DNA from: Actinomycetes bacterium | GTDB taxonomy: Bacteria; Actinomycetota; Acidimicrobiia; Acidimicrobiales; RAAP-2 | Direction: 5' to 3' | Length of the DNA: 52,212 nucleotides | Assembly (NCBI GenBank): GCA_021791635.1 | Contig: JAJYWF010000004.1 | Coordinates: 1 to 52,212, forward strand | Shown: piece after piece, positions 35,337-44,549 of the stretch | How the letters are laid out: each line of letters begins with the position of its first letter | Numbering within the stretch: position 1 is the first letter of the stretch | Notes under the pieces: model-generated | Databases searched by the model: none | Told to the model about the DNA's origin: nothing | Seen by the model: the letters and a program-made list of their open reading frames with translations, nothing else | Position numbers and translations under genes: made by a program

Positions 35337-36520
35337 GCACCGCCGATCAGCGCACGGACCTGGGCGACATCCTTGTCGCCCCGACCTGACAGCGTTACCA
35401 GGACAGACGACCCAGCCGGGATCGCCCGCCCTGCTTCTCGCACCACCCAGGCCAGCGCGTGGGCCGACTCGAGTGCCGGAATGATGCCTTCGTACTCTGC
35501 CAGGAGCCTGAACGCCGAGAGGACCTCCCCGTCGTCGGCCTGCTCGTAGGTGGCCCGACCCATCGCTGCCAGATGGGCATGCTCGGGGCCTATCCCTGGA
35601 TAGTCGAGCCCAGCCGAGATCGAGTGCGCTTCGAGGATCTGCCCCTCTTCGTCTTGGAGGAGCCGGGAGTGCATGCCGTGGAGCACCCCAGGAATGCCGC
35701 GCGCTATGGCTGCCCCGCCGGCTGCCTCCACACCCACCAGACGGGCATCCGTCTCCACGAATCCGGCGAACGTCCCCGCCGCGTTGGACCCACCGCCCAC
35801 GCACGCCACCACCACGTCGGGATCGGCTCCACCGCGCAAGCGCCGGTACTGCTCCCGGGATTCGTCACCCACGACTCGTTGAAGTTCACGCACCATGTAG
35901 GGGAACGGATGGGGCCCCATCACCGATCCCAGGCAGTAGTGCGTCGTACCCACCGAGGCGACCCACTCCCTCATCGCCTCGTTCACGGCGTCCTTCAGCG
36001 TCCTGCTGCCCGAGCTCACCCGATGGACTTCGGCGCCCAGGAGCTCCATTCGATACACGTTCAGCTCCTGGCGCTTCATGTCGACGTCGCCCATGAACAC
36101 TGCACACTCGAGGCCCATGAGCGCCGCCGCAGTCGCAGTGGCCACGCCGTGCTGACCGGCACCGGTCTCGGCGATCATCCGCTGCTTCCCCATTCGCTTC
36201 GTCAACAAAGCCTGACCGATGACGTTGTTCAATTTGTGCGAACCGGTGTGGGCCAGGTCCTCCCGCTTCAGTAGCACGTTCACGCCGAGCTTCACGGACA
36301 ACCGGTGGCACTCGGTCAGTGGGGTGGGCCGACCTCCGTAGTCGGCCAGGATCCCGTCGAGCTCTCGATGGAACAACGGGTCGTCCCATGCCTCCTTGAA
36401 TGCTTCTTCCACCTCAGCACAGGCCGCCACCAGCGACTCGGGGACGAAGCGCCCCCCGAACTCCCCGAACCTCCCGCCGGGCCCCGGGGCGCCCATCCAT
36501 CCCCGCTCCGAGCCCGTCAC
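35333..36520 (-). CDS. trpB: tryptophan synthase beta subunit
   Basis: PLP enzyme joining indole and serine to make tryptophan, 395 residues. PLP Lys96 is in HTGSHKLNN, catalytic Glu118 in AETGAGQHG, and the phosphate loop is GGGSNA. It is the long, conventional TrpB1 type. The GTG at 36520 overlaps the trpF stop by four bases (GTGA). Residues YGGRPTPL and SGRGDKD follow the consensus. Confidence 0.97.
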   Translation of the reverse strand: MTGSERGWMGAPGPGGRFGEFGGRFVPESLVAACAEVEEAFKEAWDDPLFHRELDGILADYGGRPTPLTECHRLSVKLGVNVLLKREDLAHTGSHKLNNVIGQALLTKRMGKQRMIAETGAGQHGVATATAAALMGLECAVFMGDVDMKRQELNVYRMELLGAEVHRVSSGSRTLKDAVNEAMREWVASVGTTHYCLGSVMGPHPFPYMVRELQRVVGDESREQYRRLRGGADPDVVVACVGGGSNAAGTFAGFVETDARLVGVEAAGGAAIARGIPGVLHGMHSRLLQDEEGQILEAHSISAGLDYPGIGPEHAHLAAMGRATYEQADDGEVLSAFRLLAEYEGIIPALESAHALAWVVREAGRAIPAGSSVLVTLSGRGDKDVAQVRALIGGA

Positions 36521-37233
36521 CCGTCCATCCAGTCGTAAAGACCCTTCTCGTCCTCGTCCCCACCACCCCGAAGGGCGTCGTCATCACGGTCGAGGTGCAC
36601 CTCTCCGGCGGACACAGCTCGTGCTGCGTTCCGCGCGTTGACCACGAAGTCGCGAACCTTTCGGGGATCCTTACGACCCGGTGCTGATTCGACTCCGGTT
36701 GCCACGTCGACGCCGAACGGCTGGAGCCTGGCGACCGCCTGAGCGACGTTCTGGGGCCCGAGACCCCCCGACACGATCAGATGGTAGGGATCGGCGACCC
36801 CCTCGCCGAGACGCCAATCGAATACCTCACCTGAACCCGGGCTCGGACCGTCGATCATGAGGTAGTCGGCACCGAACTCAGGAAACCTGGTGATGGTCCG
36901 GTCTCCGGCGGTGAACGCCTTGATCGTGCACGGGACCCGTTCGCGGACCCAGCGACTCTCGTCAGCCGGCTCGTGCCCGTGCAGCTGTGCCGCTCCCAGA
37001 CCGGCGTGGTTCGTGATCTCCACTACCCGGCTCGGCGCCTCGTCCCTGAACACCCCGACCGTGAGGATCTCGTGCGGCAGGCGCTTGACGATGTCCGCCA
37101 CCAACGACGGAGCCACCTGCCTCGGAGAAGGGGCGAAGATGAAACCCACGGCGTCGGCGCCCATGGCCACGGCTAGCAGCGCGTCGGCTTCCGACGTGAT
37201 CCCGCAGATCTTCACCATGATTTCGTCGTTCAT
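36517..37233 (-). CDS. trpF: phosphoribosylanthranilate isomerase
   Basis: Third step of tryptophan synthesis, isomerising PRA to CdRP. TIM barrel, 238 residues, with catalytic Cys10 (VKICGIT) and Asp128 ([11 protein letters not shown]) and the phosphate loop SGGLGPQNV. The C-terminal acidic tail ([13 protein letters not shown]) is outside the barrel. Most studied actinobacteria lack trpF and use the bifunctional PriA instead, so its presence is notable. The ATG at 37233 overlaps the trpC stop (ATGA). Confidence 0.95.
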   Translation of the reverse strand: MNDEIMVKICGITSEADALLAVAMGADAVGFIFAPSPRQVAPSLVADIVKRLPHEILTVGVFRDEAPSRVVEITNHAGLGAAQLHGHEPADESRWVRERVPCTIKAFTAGDRTITRFPEFGADYLMIDGPSPGSGEVFDWRLGEGVADPYHLIVSGGLGPQNVAQAVARLQPFGVDVATGVESAPGRKDPRKVRDFVVNARNAARAVSAGEVHLDRDDDALRGGGDEDEKGLYDWMDG

Positions 37234-38069
37234 GCCGACGTCCCACGCCCGGCGTCGGGGACCGGCGAACGACGCGTACCGACTCGGTGGCCACGCAGTG
37301 CCTCCACCGCCGACGACGGGTCTCCAGACCGCACCAGTAGCTCTCCGACCAGGATCCCCTGAAAGCCTGCACGTGCCAGATGCGCGGCGTCGGGTACTCC
37401 GCTCACACCGGACTCGGCTATGGCCACCACGTCGGGAGGCAGGGTCGAGAGCAGGCGGTCGGCCCGCTCAGGATCCACTTCGAAGGTCCTGAGGTCCCGG
37501 CGGTTCACCCCGATCAGATCGGCGCCCACGTCCAACGCCTTTTCCAAGTCGACCTCGTCGTGGACCTCCACCAGCGCGTCCAGTCCCAGGTCCGCCGCTA
37601 GCCGGACCATCGAGGCCAGCTCCTCGGTGCGCAGGGCTGCGGCGATCAGCAGGACCGCGTCGGCGCCCATGATCCGAGCATCGCACACGTCAGCCAGGGA
37701 CACGGTGAAGTCCTTGCGCAGGATCGGAACGTCGACGGCACGGCGTACGGCTGCCAGGTCAGCCGGCGACCCGCCGAAGAACTCCTGGTCCGTGAGGACC
37801 GATATGCAGGTGGCTCCTCCCGCCGCGTACGCCAGGGCCAAAGCATGCGGATCGAGGTCGACGGCCAGCTCGCCCTTGCTCGGCGAGCGCCGCTTCACTT
37901 CGGCCACCACCGCCAGTCCCGAACTATCGGCGACCGAGCGTATCCGCTCGCCGAACGGGCGCGTCGCCGGAGTTGACCTGGCCTGGTCCACGAGCTCCCC
38001 GAGGATCCGTCGATCCTGGGCCGCGTGCGCCCGATGCGCGGCAAGGATCTCCGACAAGTACCCGGACAT
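37230..38069 (-). CDS. trpC: indole-3-glycerol phosphate synthase
   Basis: Converts CdRP to indole-3-glycerol phosphate in the tryptophan pathway. A 279-residue TIM barrel with the catalytic EVKRRSPSKG loop, LRKDF, and the C-terminal phosphate-binding AESGVSG and GILVGELLVRS. The ATG at 38069 (MSGYLSEIL) matches the family's normal N-terminus; a GTG at 38099 would add ten residues. It heads the trpC-F-B-A operon, overlaps trpF by four bases, and is divergent from the two-component regulator. Confidence 0.95.
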   Translation of the reverse strand: MSGYLSEILAAHRAHAAQDRRILGELVDQARSTPATRPFGERIRSVADSSGLAVVAEVKRRSPSKGELAVDLDPHALALAYAAGGATCISVLTDQEFFGGSPADLAAVRRAVDVPILRKDFTVSLADVCDARIMGADAVLLIAAALRTEELASMVRLAADLGLDALVEVHDEVDLEKALDVGADLIGVNRRDLRTFEVDPERADRLLSTLPPDVVAIAESGVSGVPDAAHLARAGFQGILVGELLVRSGDPSSAVEALRGHRVGTRRSPVPDAGRGTSA

Positions 38070-38146
38070 GGGCCCCAGCGTAGTGGTGGAGTGCGCCACC
38101 CGGTGGGTTCCTCACCCAGGGCATCGGGCATGGCAGGCTGTGCCCG

Positions 38147-38830
38147 GTGGAGAACGAGCCCGGCACCGTGGTGGTCATCGAGGACGACGGGCACATCGCC
38201 GATCTGGTGTCCATGTACCTGCGTCGCGACGGTTTCCGGGTGGTCACGACTGATCGAGGCTCGGTCGGGCTGGAGCGCGCCGCCCAGTCCGGCGTTCGCC
38301 TGGTGATCGTCGATGTCGGACTTCCCGGTGAAATGGACGGCTTCGAGGTGTGCCGGCGGCTGCGCCGTCGTAACGACCTCCCGATCATCATGCTCACGGC
38401 GCGTGACGACGAGATGGACCGCATCCTCGGCCTCGAGCTGGGCGCCGACGACTACGTGACCAAGCCGTTCTCAGCCCGCGAGCTCGTCGCCCGGGTCCAC
38501 GCCGTCCTTCGTCGGAGCTCGGCCACGGCACGAGCCGACGAGCTCCAGGTCCACGAGATCGGAACACTCACGGTCGACACCGGACGGCGCGAGGTCCGCA
38601 CCCCTCGAGGTACGGTCGCCCTCACCACCCGAGAATTCGATCTGCTGTCCTACATGGCGGCGAACCGCGGATTGGCCCTCTCACGGAGGCAGCTTCTCGA
38701 CGGCGTGTGGGGGGAGGGATGGTACGGCGACGAGCGTACGGTGGATGTCCACGTTCGCCAGCTGCGCAAGAAGCTGGGTGACGCCTTCTCGCTGACCACG
38801 CTGTGGGGCGTCGGCTACCGGCTGGATTGA
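38147..38830 (+). CDS. OmpR/PhoB-family response regulator
   Basis: A 227-residue DNA-binding response regulator. The receiver has the acidic pair in VIEDDGH, phospho-acceptor Asp56 (VIVDVGLPG) and Lys in YVTKPFSA. The winged-helix effector domain includes TLTTREFDLLSYMA and ERTVDVHVRQLRKKLGD, typical of PhoB-like regulators. It starts with GTG at 38147. The histidine kinase starts seven bases after it. Targets are unknown; it shares the trpC intergenic region. Confidence 0.93.
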   Translation: MENEPGTVVVIEDDGHIADLVSMYLRRDGFRVVTTDRGSVGLERAAQSGVRLVIVDVGLPGEMDGFEVCRRLRRRNDLPIIMLTARDDEMDRILGLELGADDYVTKPFSARELVARVHAVLRRSSATARADELQVHEIGTLTVDTGRREVRTPRGTVALTTREFDLLSYMAANRGLALSRRQLLDGVWGEGWYGDERTVDVHVRQLRKKLGDAFSLTTLWGVGYRLD

Positions 38831-38837
38831 CCGGCCA

Positions 38838-40298
38838 GTGCGACGCCGCCTGACCAGCGCGATCCTGATCCTCGTGACCGGCACCCTGGTGCTGGCCGCG
38901 GTCGGCAGCGCCCTCCTGGTGCGTCGGGCATCGGCCACCACCGCCGAGCAGCAGCTGTACGCGCAAGCCCACGCCTTGGCTTCCTACCCGCACCCTGATG
39001 TCTTTCTCCACAGCATCAAAGTGGTCCGCTATGTGGGTCAGTACGACGCCCTCACCATCGTCGGGCTGAGCGCCGCCGGCACATTCAGCCCTAATCTTCC
39101 CGCCCGGCTCAGGAACGTCACCCTCGACACCGTGGAACTCCACCGTGGTCAGGCCGTCGGCGGTACCACCGGCAACCTGGTCTACGTCCTCATCCCTCTG
39201 CAGCTGACCACAAGGCAGAAGACGAACTTGAAGTCACCGGTGCCCTACGACGACACGGCTGTGCTCGTTGCCACGCGCACCATGACGCCAACCGTCGGCG
39301 GTCTCGGCTACTTCCTCCTGATCGGGTTCGGCTGCCTGTTGGTCGCTACGTTGGTCGCCTACGGTCTGGCCCGCCGCTTCTCCCGCCCGCTGGTCGTCGC
39401 CGCCCAGGCCACTGAACGCATCGCCGCCGGTGATCTCACATCTCCCATGCCCACCGGGGCACACGATCTTCCCGAGTTCGCGAAGTTGGCCGCGGCCATC
39501 AACACGATGAGCGAACGCCTCCGACGGGCTCGAGACCAGCAGCGCCACTTCCTCTTGTCGGTGTCACACGAACTGCGCACTCCGTTGACGTCGATCCGCG
39601 GCTATGCCGAGGCATTGACCGACGGAACGACCACCGATCCAGCCGACGCCCTCGGGATCATCGATGCGGAGGCCCGACGTCTGGAGCGGCTGGTTCAGGA
39701 CCTCCTGGACCTGGCCCGGCTGGAAGCGACACGTTTCAGCTTCGAAGTGACCCCCGTGGACGTGGCCTCGGTGGTGAGGGGAGTGGTCGACCATCTCCGC
39801 CCTGAAGCCGAACAGTCCGGGATCGACCTGCGCTCCGTCGATCACATCGGGGAGCTGAGGGCCCTCGCCGACCATGACCGCCTCTTTCAGGTGCTGGCGA
39901 ACCTGGTCGAGAACGCACTCTGTTTCGCCAGGACGCGCGTCGAAGTCGGAGCCCGATTGGACCAGGACCGGATTCTCATGTGGGTCGATGACGACGGACC
40001 CGGGATCGCCGCAGCCGACCTCTCCTTGGTGTTTGATCCCCATTTCACTTCCGACCGGGTCCAGAGGCGTCGCCCGGGTACCGGGCTGGGCCTGGCCATC
40101 GTGTCCGAGCTCACCTCGGCCATGGGTGGGGGCGTCCGAGCCGAGTCCCCCCGAGACCCCTCTGGAGGGACGCGGATGCTGGTCTGGCTCCGCTCGTTCG
40201 ACGGGACGCGCTCGAGCTCCGCCCTTCCGTGGGGCCCGGCGCCTCGGTCGGGCTCAGCTCATGGGGAGAGCCCGCACCTGGCCCCGCCACCTCCCTGA
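38838..40298 (+). CDS. sensor histidine kinase
   Basis: A 486-residue membrane kinase partnered with the upstream regulator. Transmembrane helices at about 8-28 and 155-176 flank an extracytoplasmic sensor of some 125 residues that I do not recognise. A HAMP region follows, then the dimerisation box with phospho-His244 (SHELRTPLTSIRGY). The ATPase domain has N-box NLVENALCFA, DDDGPGI and GTGLGLAI. A Pro/Ser-rich tail ends the protein. It overlaps the 3' end of the convergent ygfZ gene by 45 bases. Confidence 0.93.
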   Translation: MRRRLTSAILILVTGTLVLAAVGSALLVRRASATTAEQQLYAQAHALASYPHPDVFLHSIKVVRYVGQYDALTIVGLSAAGTFSPNLPARLRNVTLDTVELHRGQAVGGTTGNLVYVLIPLQLTTRQKTNLKSPVPYDDTAVLVATRTMTPTVGGLGYFLLIGFGCLLVATLVAYGLARRFSRPLVVAAQATERIAAGDLTSPMPTGAHDLPEFAKLAAAINTMSERLRRARDQQRHFLLSVSHELRTPLTSIRGYAEALTDGTTTDPADALGIIDAEARRLERLVQDLLDLARLEATRFSFEVTPVDVASVVRGVVDHLRPEAEQSGIDLRSVDHIGELRALADHDRLFQVLANLVENALCFARTRVEVGARLDQDRILMWVDDDGPGIAAADLSLVFDPHFTSDRVQRRRPGTGLGLAIVSELTSAMGGGVRAESPRDPSGGTRMLVWLRSFDGTRSSSALPWGPAPRSGSAHGESPHLAPPPP

Positions 40299-41291
40299 GG
40301 TCTGGCCCTCTCGGCGCAGTGTGACGACTGTCGTGGGGCCGACCGAGCGATGCACGTAAGCCAGCGCTGCCGGCCCGCCGAGACCAGGGCACCAGGCAGA
40401 CGACGTGCACTCCCCCACTCTCTTCTCCGAGTCGACGGCGTAGAGCGTGCTCTCACGGAGATCCTCAACTGACAACGGCGCGGTCGTGGCGGCCGCATCG
40501 AGGACCACGCCGCGGAGCCGGCGCGCCACCCGGTTGCCACGCGCTTCCAGCCGGGCCACCAATTCCTGGCCGGTGTAACACCCCTTCGTGAAGCTCACCG
40601 TGCGCTCCACCAGGCCGGCCTCGGCAGCGATCGTCCGCCCGTCGAGCTCGCTCCCCATCTCGGGAATGCCGGCCTCCACCCTGAGCGCCTCCCAGGCTTC
40701 GACGTCACACCACTCGCATCCGTCGGGCACCAACGAACCCGGCTCAGGTCCGATGATGTCCACTCCGCCGGTACCGTTCCAGCGGACCGGCATCAGCCGA
40801 CACCCACGGAGCTGGCCGATCCTCCCCTGTCGCACGAGGTCTTCCACGTCGATCCCGAGCCCACGTCGGAGCACGAGATCCACGCCTGCCCCACGTATCC
40901 TCACCTCTGGCCTCGGAGCGAGGGTGATGTCCACCTTCGAGCGAAGCTTGAAACGGTTGAGGCGTTCGAGAGCAATGTCACCGAACCCGTGGGCCACGTC
41001 GAGGTCGAACACTGCGTCGTCGATGCGGACGACTCGGGACAGGACGACCACCTTGCCCTCCGGAGAGCACAGGAGGGTGTCGGTCTGCCCTCCGACAGCG
41101 AGCGCGGCAACGTCCTGGCTGCACTGGCCCTGGAGGTAGGACTCGGCGTCCGCACCCTTCACCGTCACGACATCACGGTTCGTCAGATAGGCCCCGGCAC
41201 CCTCCCGAAGCATGTGGTACTGGTCGACGAGCGACTCTGGGCTCTCATCACGCCGGGGACCACCGGCGCCCCGAACGCTCACCCGGCCCAC
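40254..41291 (-). CDS. ygfZ: YgfZ/GcvT-like folate-binding protein
   Basis: Tetrahydrofolate-dependent protein that supports iron-sulfur enzymes such as MiaB. The signature KGCYTGQE contains Cys238 of the family's conserved motif. The aminomethyltransferase-like beta-barrel region is seen in YLQGQCSQD and FKLRSKVDI. It starts with GTG at 41291, four bases after the trpE stop; a shorter start at ATG 41213 is possible. It is the distal gene of the his-trp operon, an unusual position. Confidence 0.87.
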   Translation of the reverse strand: MGRVSVRGAGGPRRDESPESLVDQYHMLREGAGAYLTNRDVVTVKGADAESYLQGQCSQDVAALAVGGQTDTLLCSPEGKVVVLSRVVRIDDAVFDLDVAHGFGDIALERLNRFKLRSKVDITLAPRPEVRIRGAGVDLVLRRGLGIDVEDLVRQGRIGQLRGCRLMPVRWNGTGGVDIIGPEPGSLVPDGCEWCDVEAWEALRVEAGIPEMGSELDGRTIAAEAGLVERTVSFTKGCYTGQELVARLEARGNRVARRLRGVVLDAAATTAPLSVEDLRESTLYAVDSEKRVGECTSSAWCPGLGGPAALAYVHRSVGPTTVVTLRREGQTSGRWRGQVRALPMS

Positions 41292-41295
41292 GCCA

Positions 41296-42900
41296 TCACG
41301 ACGGCGCGGTCACGGGTGCCGCCCCCGCTCCCGGGTCGGGACGGATGCCGGACATGATCTCCGCTGCCGCCACCGCGGCCAGCACTGCGGCCGCCTTGTG
41401 CCCACATTCTTCGTCCTCACGCTCCGGATCGCTGTCCGCCACAATTCCAGCTCCGGCCTGCACCGAAGCCCTGCCCTCCGGCCCCACCACCAGCGTCCGG
41501 ATGGCGATGGCGGTGTCGAGGTTTCCTGAGAAATCCAGGTACCCGATCACCCCACCGTAGATACCACGCTTCGTCTCCTCCAGATCGTCGATGATCTCCA
41601 TCGCCCGGACTTTCGGGGCTCCCGAGAGGGTCCCGGCCGGGAGCGTCGCCCGCAGGACGTCGATTGGTCCCAAGTCATCTCGCAGCTGGCCCGACACCTG
41701 CGAGGTCAGGTGCATGATGTGGCTGTACCGTTCGACGGTCATCAGTTCGTCCACCTTCTCGGTGCCGAACCGCACCACCCGTCCTACGTCGTTCCGGGCC
41801 AGGTCGACCAGCATGACGTGCTCGGCCCTTTCCTTGGGATCCTCACCCAATTCCCCCGACAACCGGAGGTCCTCCTCGTCGCTGGATCCTCGCGGCCGAG
41901 ATCCGGCGATGGGACGGGACGTCACGACGCCGTCGCGGAGCCGCACCATGGGCTCGGGGGACGATCCCACGACCGTCACCCGGTCAAACCTGAGAAAGTA
42001 CAGGTACGGGCTGGGGTTGAGGAGCCGCAGTGCTCGGTACACGTCGAACGGACGAACCCTGAGGTCGAGATCGAAACGCTGCGACAAGACCACTTGGAAC
42101 ACATCGCCGGCGCTGATGTGCTCTTTGGCCGCCGTGACCTGATCGGCGAAAGCGGCGCTGGACACGCTGCGACGGGCCTCGGCCGCAGCCAGAGGGCGTC
42201 CGGGAAGCGGCACCGCACCGGCGTCGGTGCCTGCCTCGCCGAAGCAGTGGCCGGCCAGCACTTCCAGCTCCGATACGGCCTTGCCGTACGCCTCGGCGGC
42301 CCGAGCGTCCGTCCAGGAAGGGTCGCACAGGACGTTCTTCACCACGACCAAGCACTGCCGCCAGTGGTCGAAGGCCACGAGCTCTCCGATCACCAGCAGG
42401 GCGGCGTCAGGAAAGCCCTGGTCGTCCGGGGGTGGATCGGGCAGGCGCTCGACCTCGCGGACCACGTCGTACCCGAGGTAACCCACCACCCCGGAGTGCA
42501 ACGGGGGAGGGTGTGCCGTCCAGCCGACGTCCGATGGCGGTGGGGTCGTGTACGTGTCCAGCATCGCCGCCAGCGCCGTCAAAGCCCCGTCGATCTCGTC
42601 GCCGCGTCGGGGAGCCGTCCCCGCCCACTCCACCTCGGTGCCCGTGACGTCCACGGTGCCGAGCGGCCGACGACCGACGAACGAGTATCGGCCCCACCGC
42701 TCCCCTCCTTCCACCGATTCGAGCAGGAACCCTTGTTCGTCCCCGACCATGTGCTGGAAGGCAGCAACGGGGGTCAGCGTGTCAGCCACCACCTCGGTCC
42801 ACAGGGGCACGATCGAGTACTCCCGACACAGCGTCAGGAACTCCTTCTCGCCGGGCTGGATCCGCAGCCCCGGAGCAACCCGGGCGCCCTGCTCGGTCAC
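41296..42900 (-). CDS. trpE: anthranilate synthase component I
   Basis: Converts chorismate and ammonia to anthranilate. A 534-residue chorismate-utilising enzyme with the FLLESVEGGERWGRYSF feedback-site region, IAGSRPRG, the LARNDVGRV catalytic segment and the C-terminal AGAGIVADSDPEREDEE. The GTG at 42900 overlaps the hisI stop as GTGA, so the shorter start is chosen. It needs a glutaminase subunit (TrpG/PabA), which is not in this window. Co-operonic with histidine genes. Confidence 0.95.
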   Translation of the reverse strand: MTEQGARVAPGLRIQPGEKEFLTLCREYSIVPLWTEVVADTLTPVAAFQHMVGDEQGFLLESVEGGERWGRYSFVGRRPLGTVDVTGTEVEWAGTAPRRGDEIDGALTALAAMLDTYTTPPPSDVGWTAHPPPLHSGVVGYLGYDVVREVERLPDPPPDDQGFPDAALLVIGELVAFDHWRQCLVVVKNVLCDPSWTDARAAEAYGKAVSELEVLAGHCFGEAGTDAGAVPLPGRPLAAAEARRSVSSAAFADQVTAAKEHISAGDVFQVVLSQRFDLDLRVRPFDVYRALRLLNPSPYLYFLRFDRVTVVGSSPEPMVRLRDGVVTSRPIAGSRPRGSSDEEDLRLSGELGEDPKERAEHVMLVDLARNDVGRVVRFGTEKVDELMTVERYSHIMHLTSQVSGQLRDDLGPIDVLRATLPAGTLSGAPKVRAMEIIDDLEETKRGIYGGVIGYLDFSGNLDTAIAIRTLVVGPEGRASVQAGAGIVADSDPEREDEECGHKAAAVLAAVAAAEIMSGIRPDPGAGAAPVTAPS

Positions 42901-43388
42901 ACCCGGCCGGTGGCAGTCATGTCGCCCGACGCCCGAGCCGACGTCGGCGATCGGGACGCACCCGGCCGGGCCACGCCCGGTCCCCGCCCAATGGTTCGGA
43001 AGAAGCACGACCAGTTCTTGGTGTGGCACGCTCCGTCACCGTGCTGGTCGACGAGCACCACCAGGGCGTCCCCGTCGCAGTCCATTCGCACTTCTCGTAC
43101 GTACTGGCGGTCTCCCGACGTCTCTCCCTTGCACCACAGCTCCTGGCGGCTTCGACTCCAGCACCAGGTACGCCCGGTCTCGAGCGTCTTGAGAAGGGAC
43201 GTACGGTTCATGTAGGCCACGGTGAGGACATCACCACCCTCGGCATCTTGGATCACCGCCACCACCAACCCGCGGTCGTCGAACTTCACTTCGTCCAGCC
43301 AGGCCGCGTCCGACACCTCGAGGGGGACGCCGGCCGGCGCCTCGGCCATCTCCGCCGACACGGCATCCTGGTCCGGGCCCTCGCTCAC
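42897..43388 (-). CDS. hisI: phosphoribosyl-AMP cyclohydrolase
   Basis: Opens the ring of phosphoribosyl-AMP in histidine synthesis. The metal-binding cores are present: VAYMN, TWCWSRSR, WCKGETSG and HGDGACHTKNWSCFF, with the DCDGDALVV strand between. The protein is the monofunctional type lacking a HisE domain. GTG at 43388 overlaps the stop of the GroES-like gene; an ATG 13 residues later is possible. It has a Pro/Gly/Ser-rich C-terminal tail before the trpE overlap. Confidence 0.95.
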   Translation of the reverse strand: MSEGPDQDAVSAEMAEAPAGVPLEVSDAAWLDEVKFDDRGLVVAVIQDAEGGDVLTVAYMNRTSLLKTLETGRTWCWSRSRQELWCKGETSGDRQYVREVRMDCDGDALVVLVDQHGDGACHTKNWSCFFRTIGRGPGVARPGASRSPTSARASGDMTATGRV

Positions 43389-43747
43389 AGGTACAGCCCG
43401 GTCCCGCCGTCGATGCGCTCCGAAGCGACGGCGTGGATGTCCCGTTCGCGCAGGATCACGTACTCCTCCCCTTGGACCTCGACCTCGAATCGATCCTCGG
43501 GATTGAACAGCACCTGGTCGCCGGCCTTCACCGCCCGCACGTGAGGCCCTACGGCCACCGTCTCGGCCCACATCAGGCGGCGAGCCATCTGGGCGGTGGC
43601 CGGGATCAGAATTCCGGCCCGCGACCGCCGCTCGCCCTCGGCCTGGGCCACTTGGACCAGGACCCGGTCGAACAAGACGGTGATCGGTTGCTTGGACGGG
43701 GCGGCATTCGAAGGCGGCTGGGTGACCACGTGGGCACGGTACCCCAT
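43385..43747 (-). CDS. GroES-like (Cpn10-family) protein within the his operon
   Basis: A 120-residue protein whose core (residues about 22-109) matches chaperonin-10: ITVLFDRVLVQV, mobile-loop region 37-52 with hydrophobic ILI at 46-48 (compare IVL in GroES), VAVGPHVRAVKAGDQVLF and VQGEEYVILRERDIHAV. The N-terminal 20 residues and the C-terminal IDGGTGLYL are extra. GroES caps GroEL during folding; whether this diverged copy does so is unknown. It lies between hisF (31-base gap) and hisI (GTGA overlap). No GroEL gene lies in the window. The ATG at 43747 has a nearby AAGG. Confidence 0.85.
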   Translation of the reverse strand: MGYRAHVVTQPPSNAAPSKQPITVLFDRVLVQVAQAEGERRSRAGILIPATAQMARRLMWAETVAVGPHVRAVKAGDQVLFNPEDRFEVEVQGEEYVILRERDIHAVASERIDGGTGLYL

Positions 43748-43778
43748 CTTCGCCCTTCTTCGGGCACGCCCATGCCGG

Positions 43779-44549
43779 CTACTGGTCCGGCCACGGGCGC
43801 ACCGGCACTCCGGCCGCAGCCATCCAGCTCTTGGCTTCCCCGATGGTGTGCTCGCGCCGGTGGAAGATCGACGCAGCCAGCACGGCGTCGGCATGTCCCA
43901 ACGTGGCCCCTTCCACCAGGTGCTCAAGGGTCCCGACGCCGCCCGAAGCCACGACCGGTACCCCCACGGCGTCGGCCACTTTCCTCGTCAGCGCCACGTC
44001 GAACCCCTCCCGGGTGCCGTCGCGGTCCATCGAGGTGAGCAGGATCTCGCCCGCTCCGCCGGTGGCGCACTGCTCGCACCAGGCCACGGCGTCGATCCCG
44101 GTCGGGCGCCGACCACCATGGGTGAACACTTCCCACGTCCCACCCGACCGGCGTCGGGCGTCGACCGCCGTCACCACGCACTGGGAACCGAACTCGCCTG
44201 CGAGCTCTTGAACCAGGGCCGGGCGCTCCACGGCGGCGGAGTTCACGCCGACCTTGTCGGCTCCGGCCCGCAGAAGCCTGCGGGCGTCCTCAGCCGATCG
44301 GACACCGCCTCCCACGGTGAAGGGAATGAACACCCGGTCCGCCGTCCTGGCCACCACGTCGACCATCGTGTCCCGATCGTCCGACGATGCCGTGATATCC
44401 AGGAACGTGATCTCGTCGGCCCCCTCAGCGTCGTAGCGCGCTGCCAATTCCACCGGGTCGCCAGCGTCGACCAGGTCGACGAACCTCACACCTTTGACAA
44501 CCCGCCCGGCGGTGACGTCCAGGCACGGGATCACTCGGACAGTTCGCAC
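43779..44549 (-). CDS. hisF: imidazole glycerol phosphate synthase cyclase subunit
   Basis: TIM-barrel subunit that combines PRFAR with ammonia from HisH to give imidazole glycerol phosphate and AICAR. Catalytic Asp11 (IPCLDV) and Asp130 (TAVDARR) are present. [14 protein letters not shown] and [10 protein letters not shown] are the phosphate loops. GTG at 44549 is chosen to keep the six residues normally before the catalytic strand; it overlaps hisA by 19 bases. It partners with HisH. Confidence 0.96.
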   Translation of the reverse strand: MRTVRVIPCLDVTAGRVVKGVRFVDLVDAGDPVELAARYDAEGADEITFLDITASSDDRDTMVDVVARTADRVFIPFTVGGGVRSAEDARRLLRAGADKVGVNSAAVERPALVQELAGEFGSQCVVTAVDARRRSGGTWEVFTHGGRRPTGIDAVAWCEQCATGGAGEILLTSMDRDGTREGFDVALTRKVADAVGVPVVASGGVGTLEHLVEGATLGHADAVLAASIFHRREHTIGEAKSWMAAAGVPVRPWPDQ

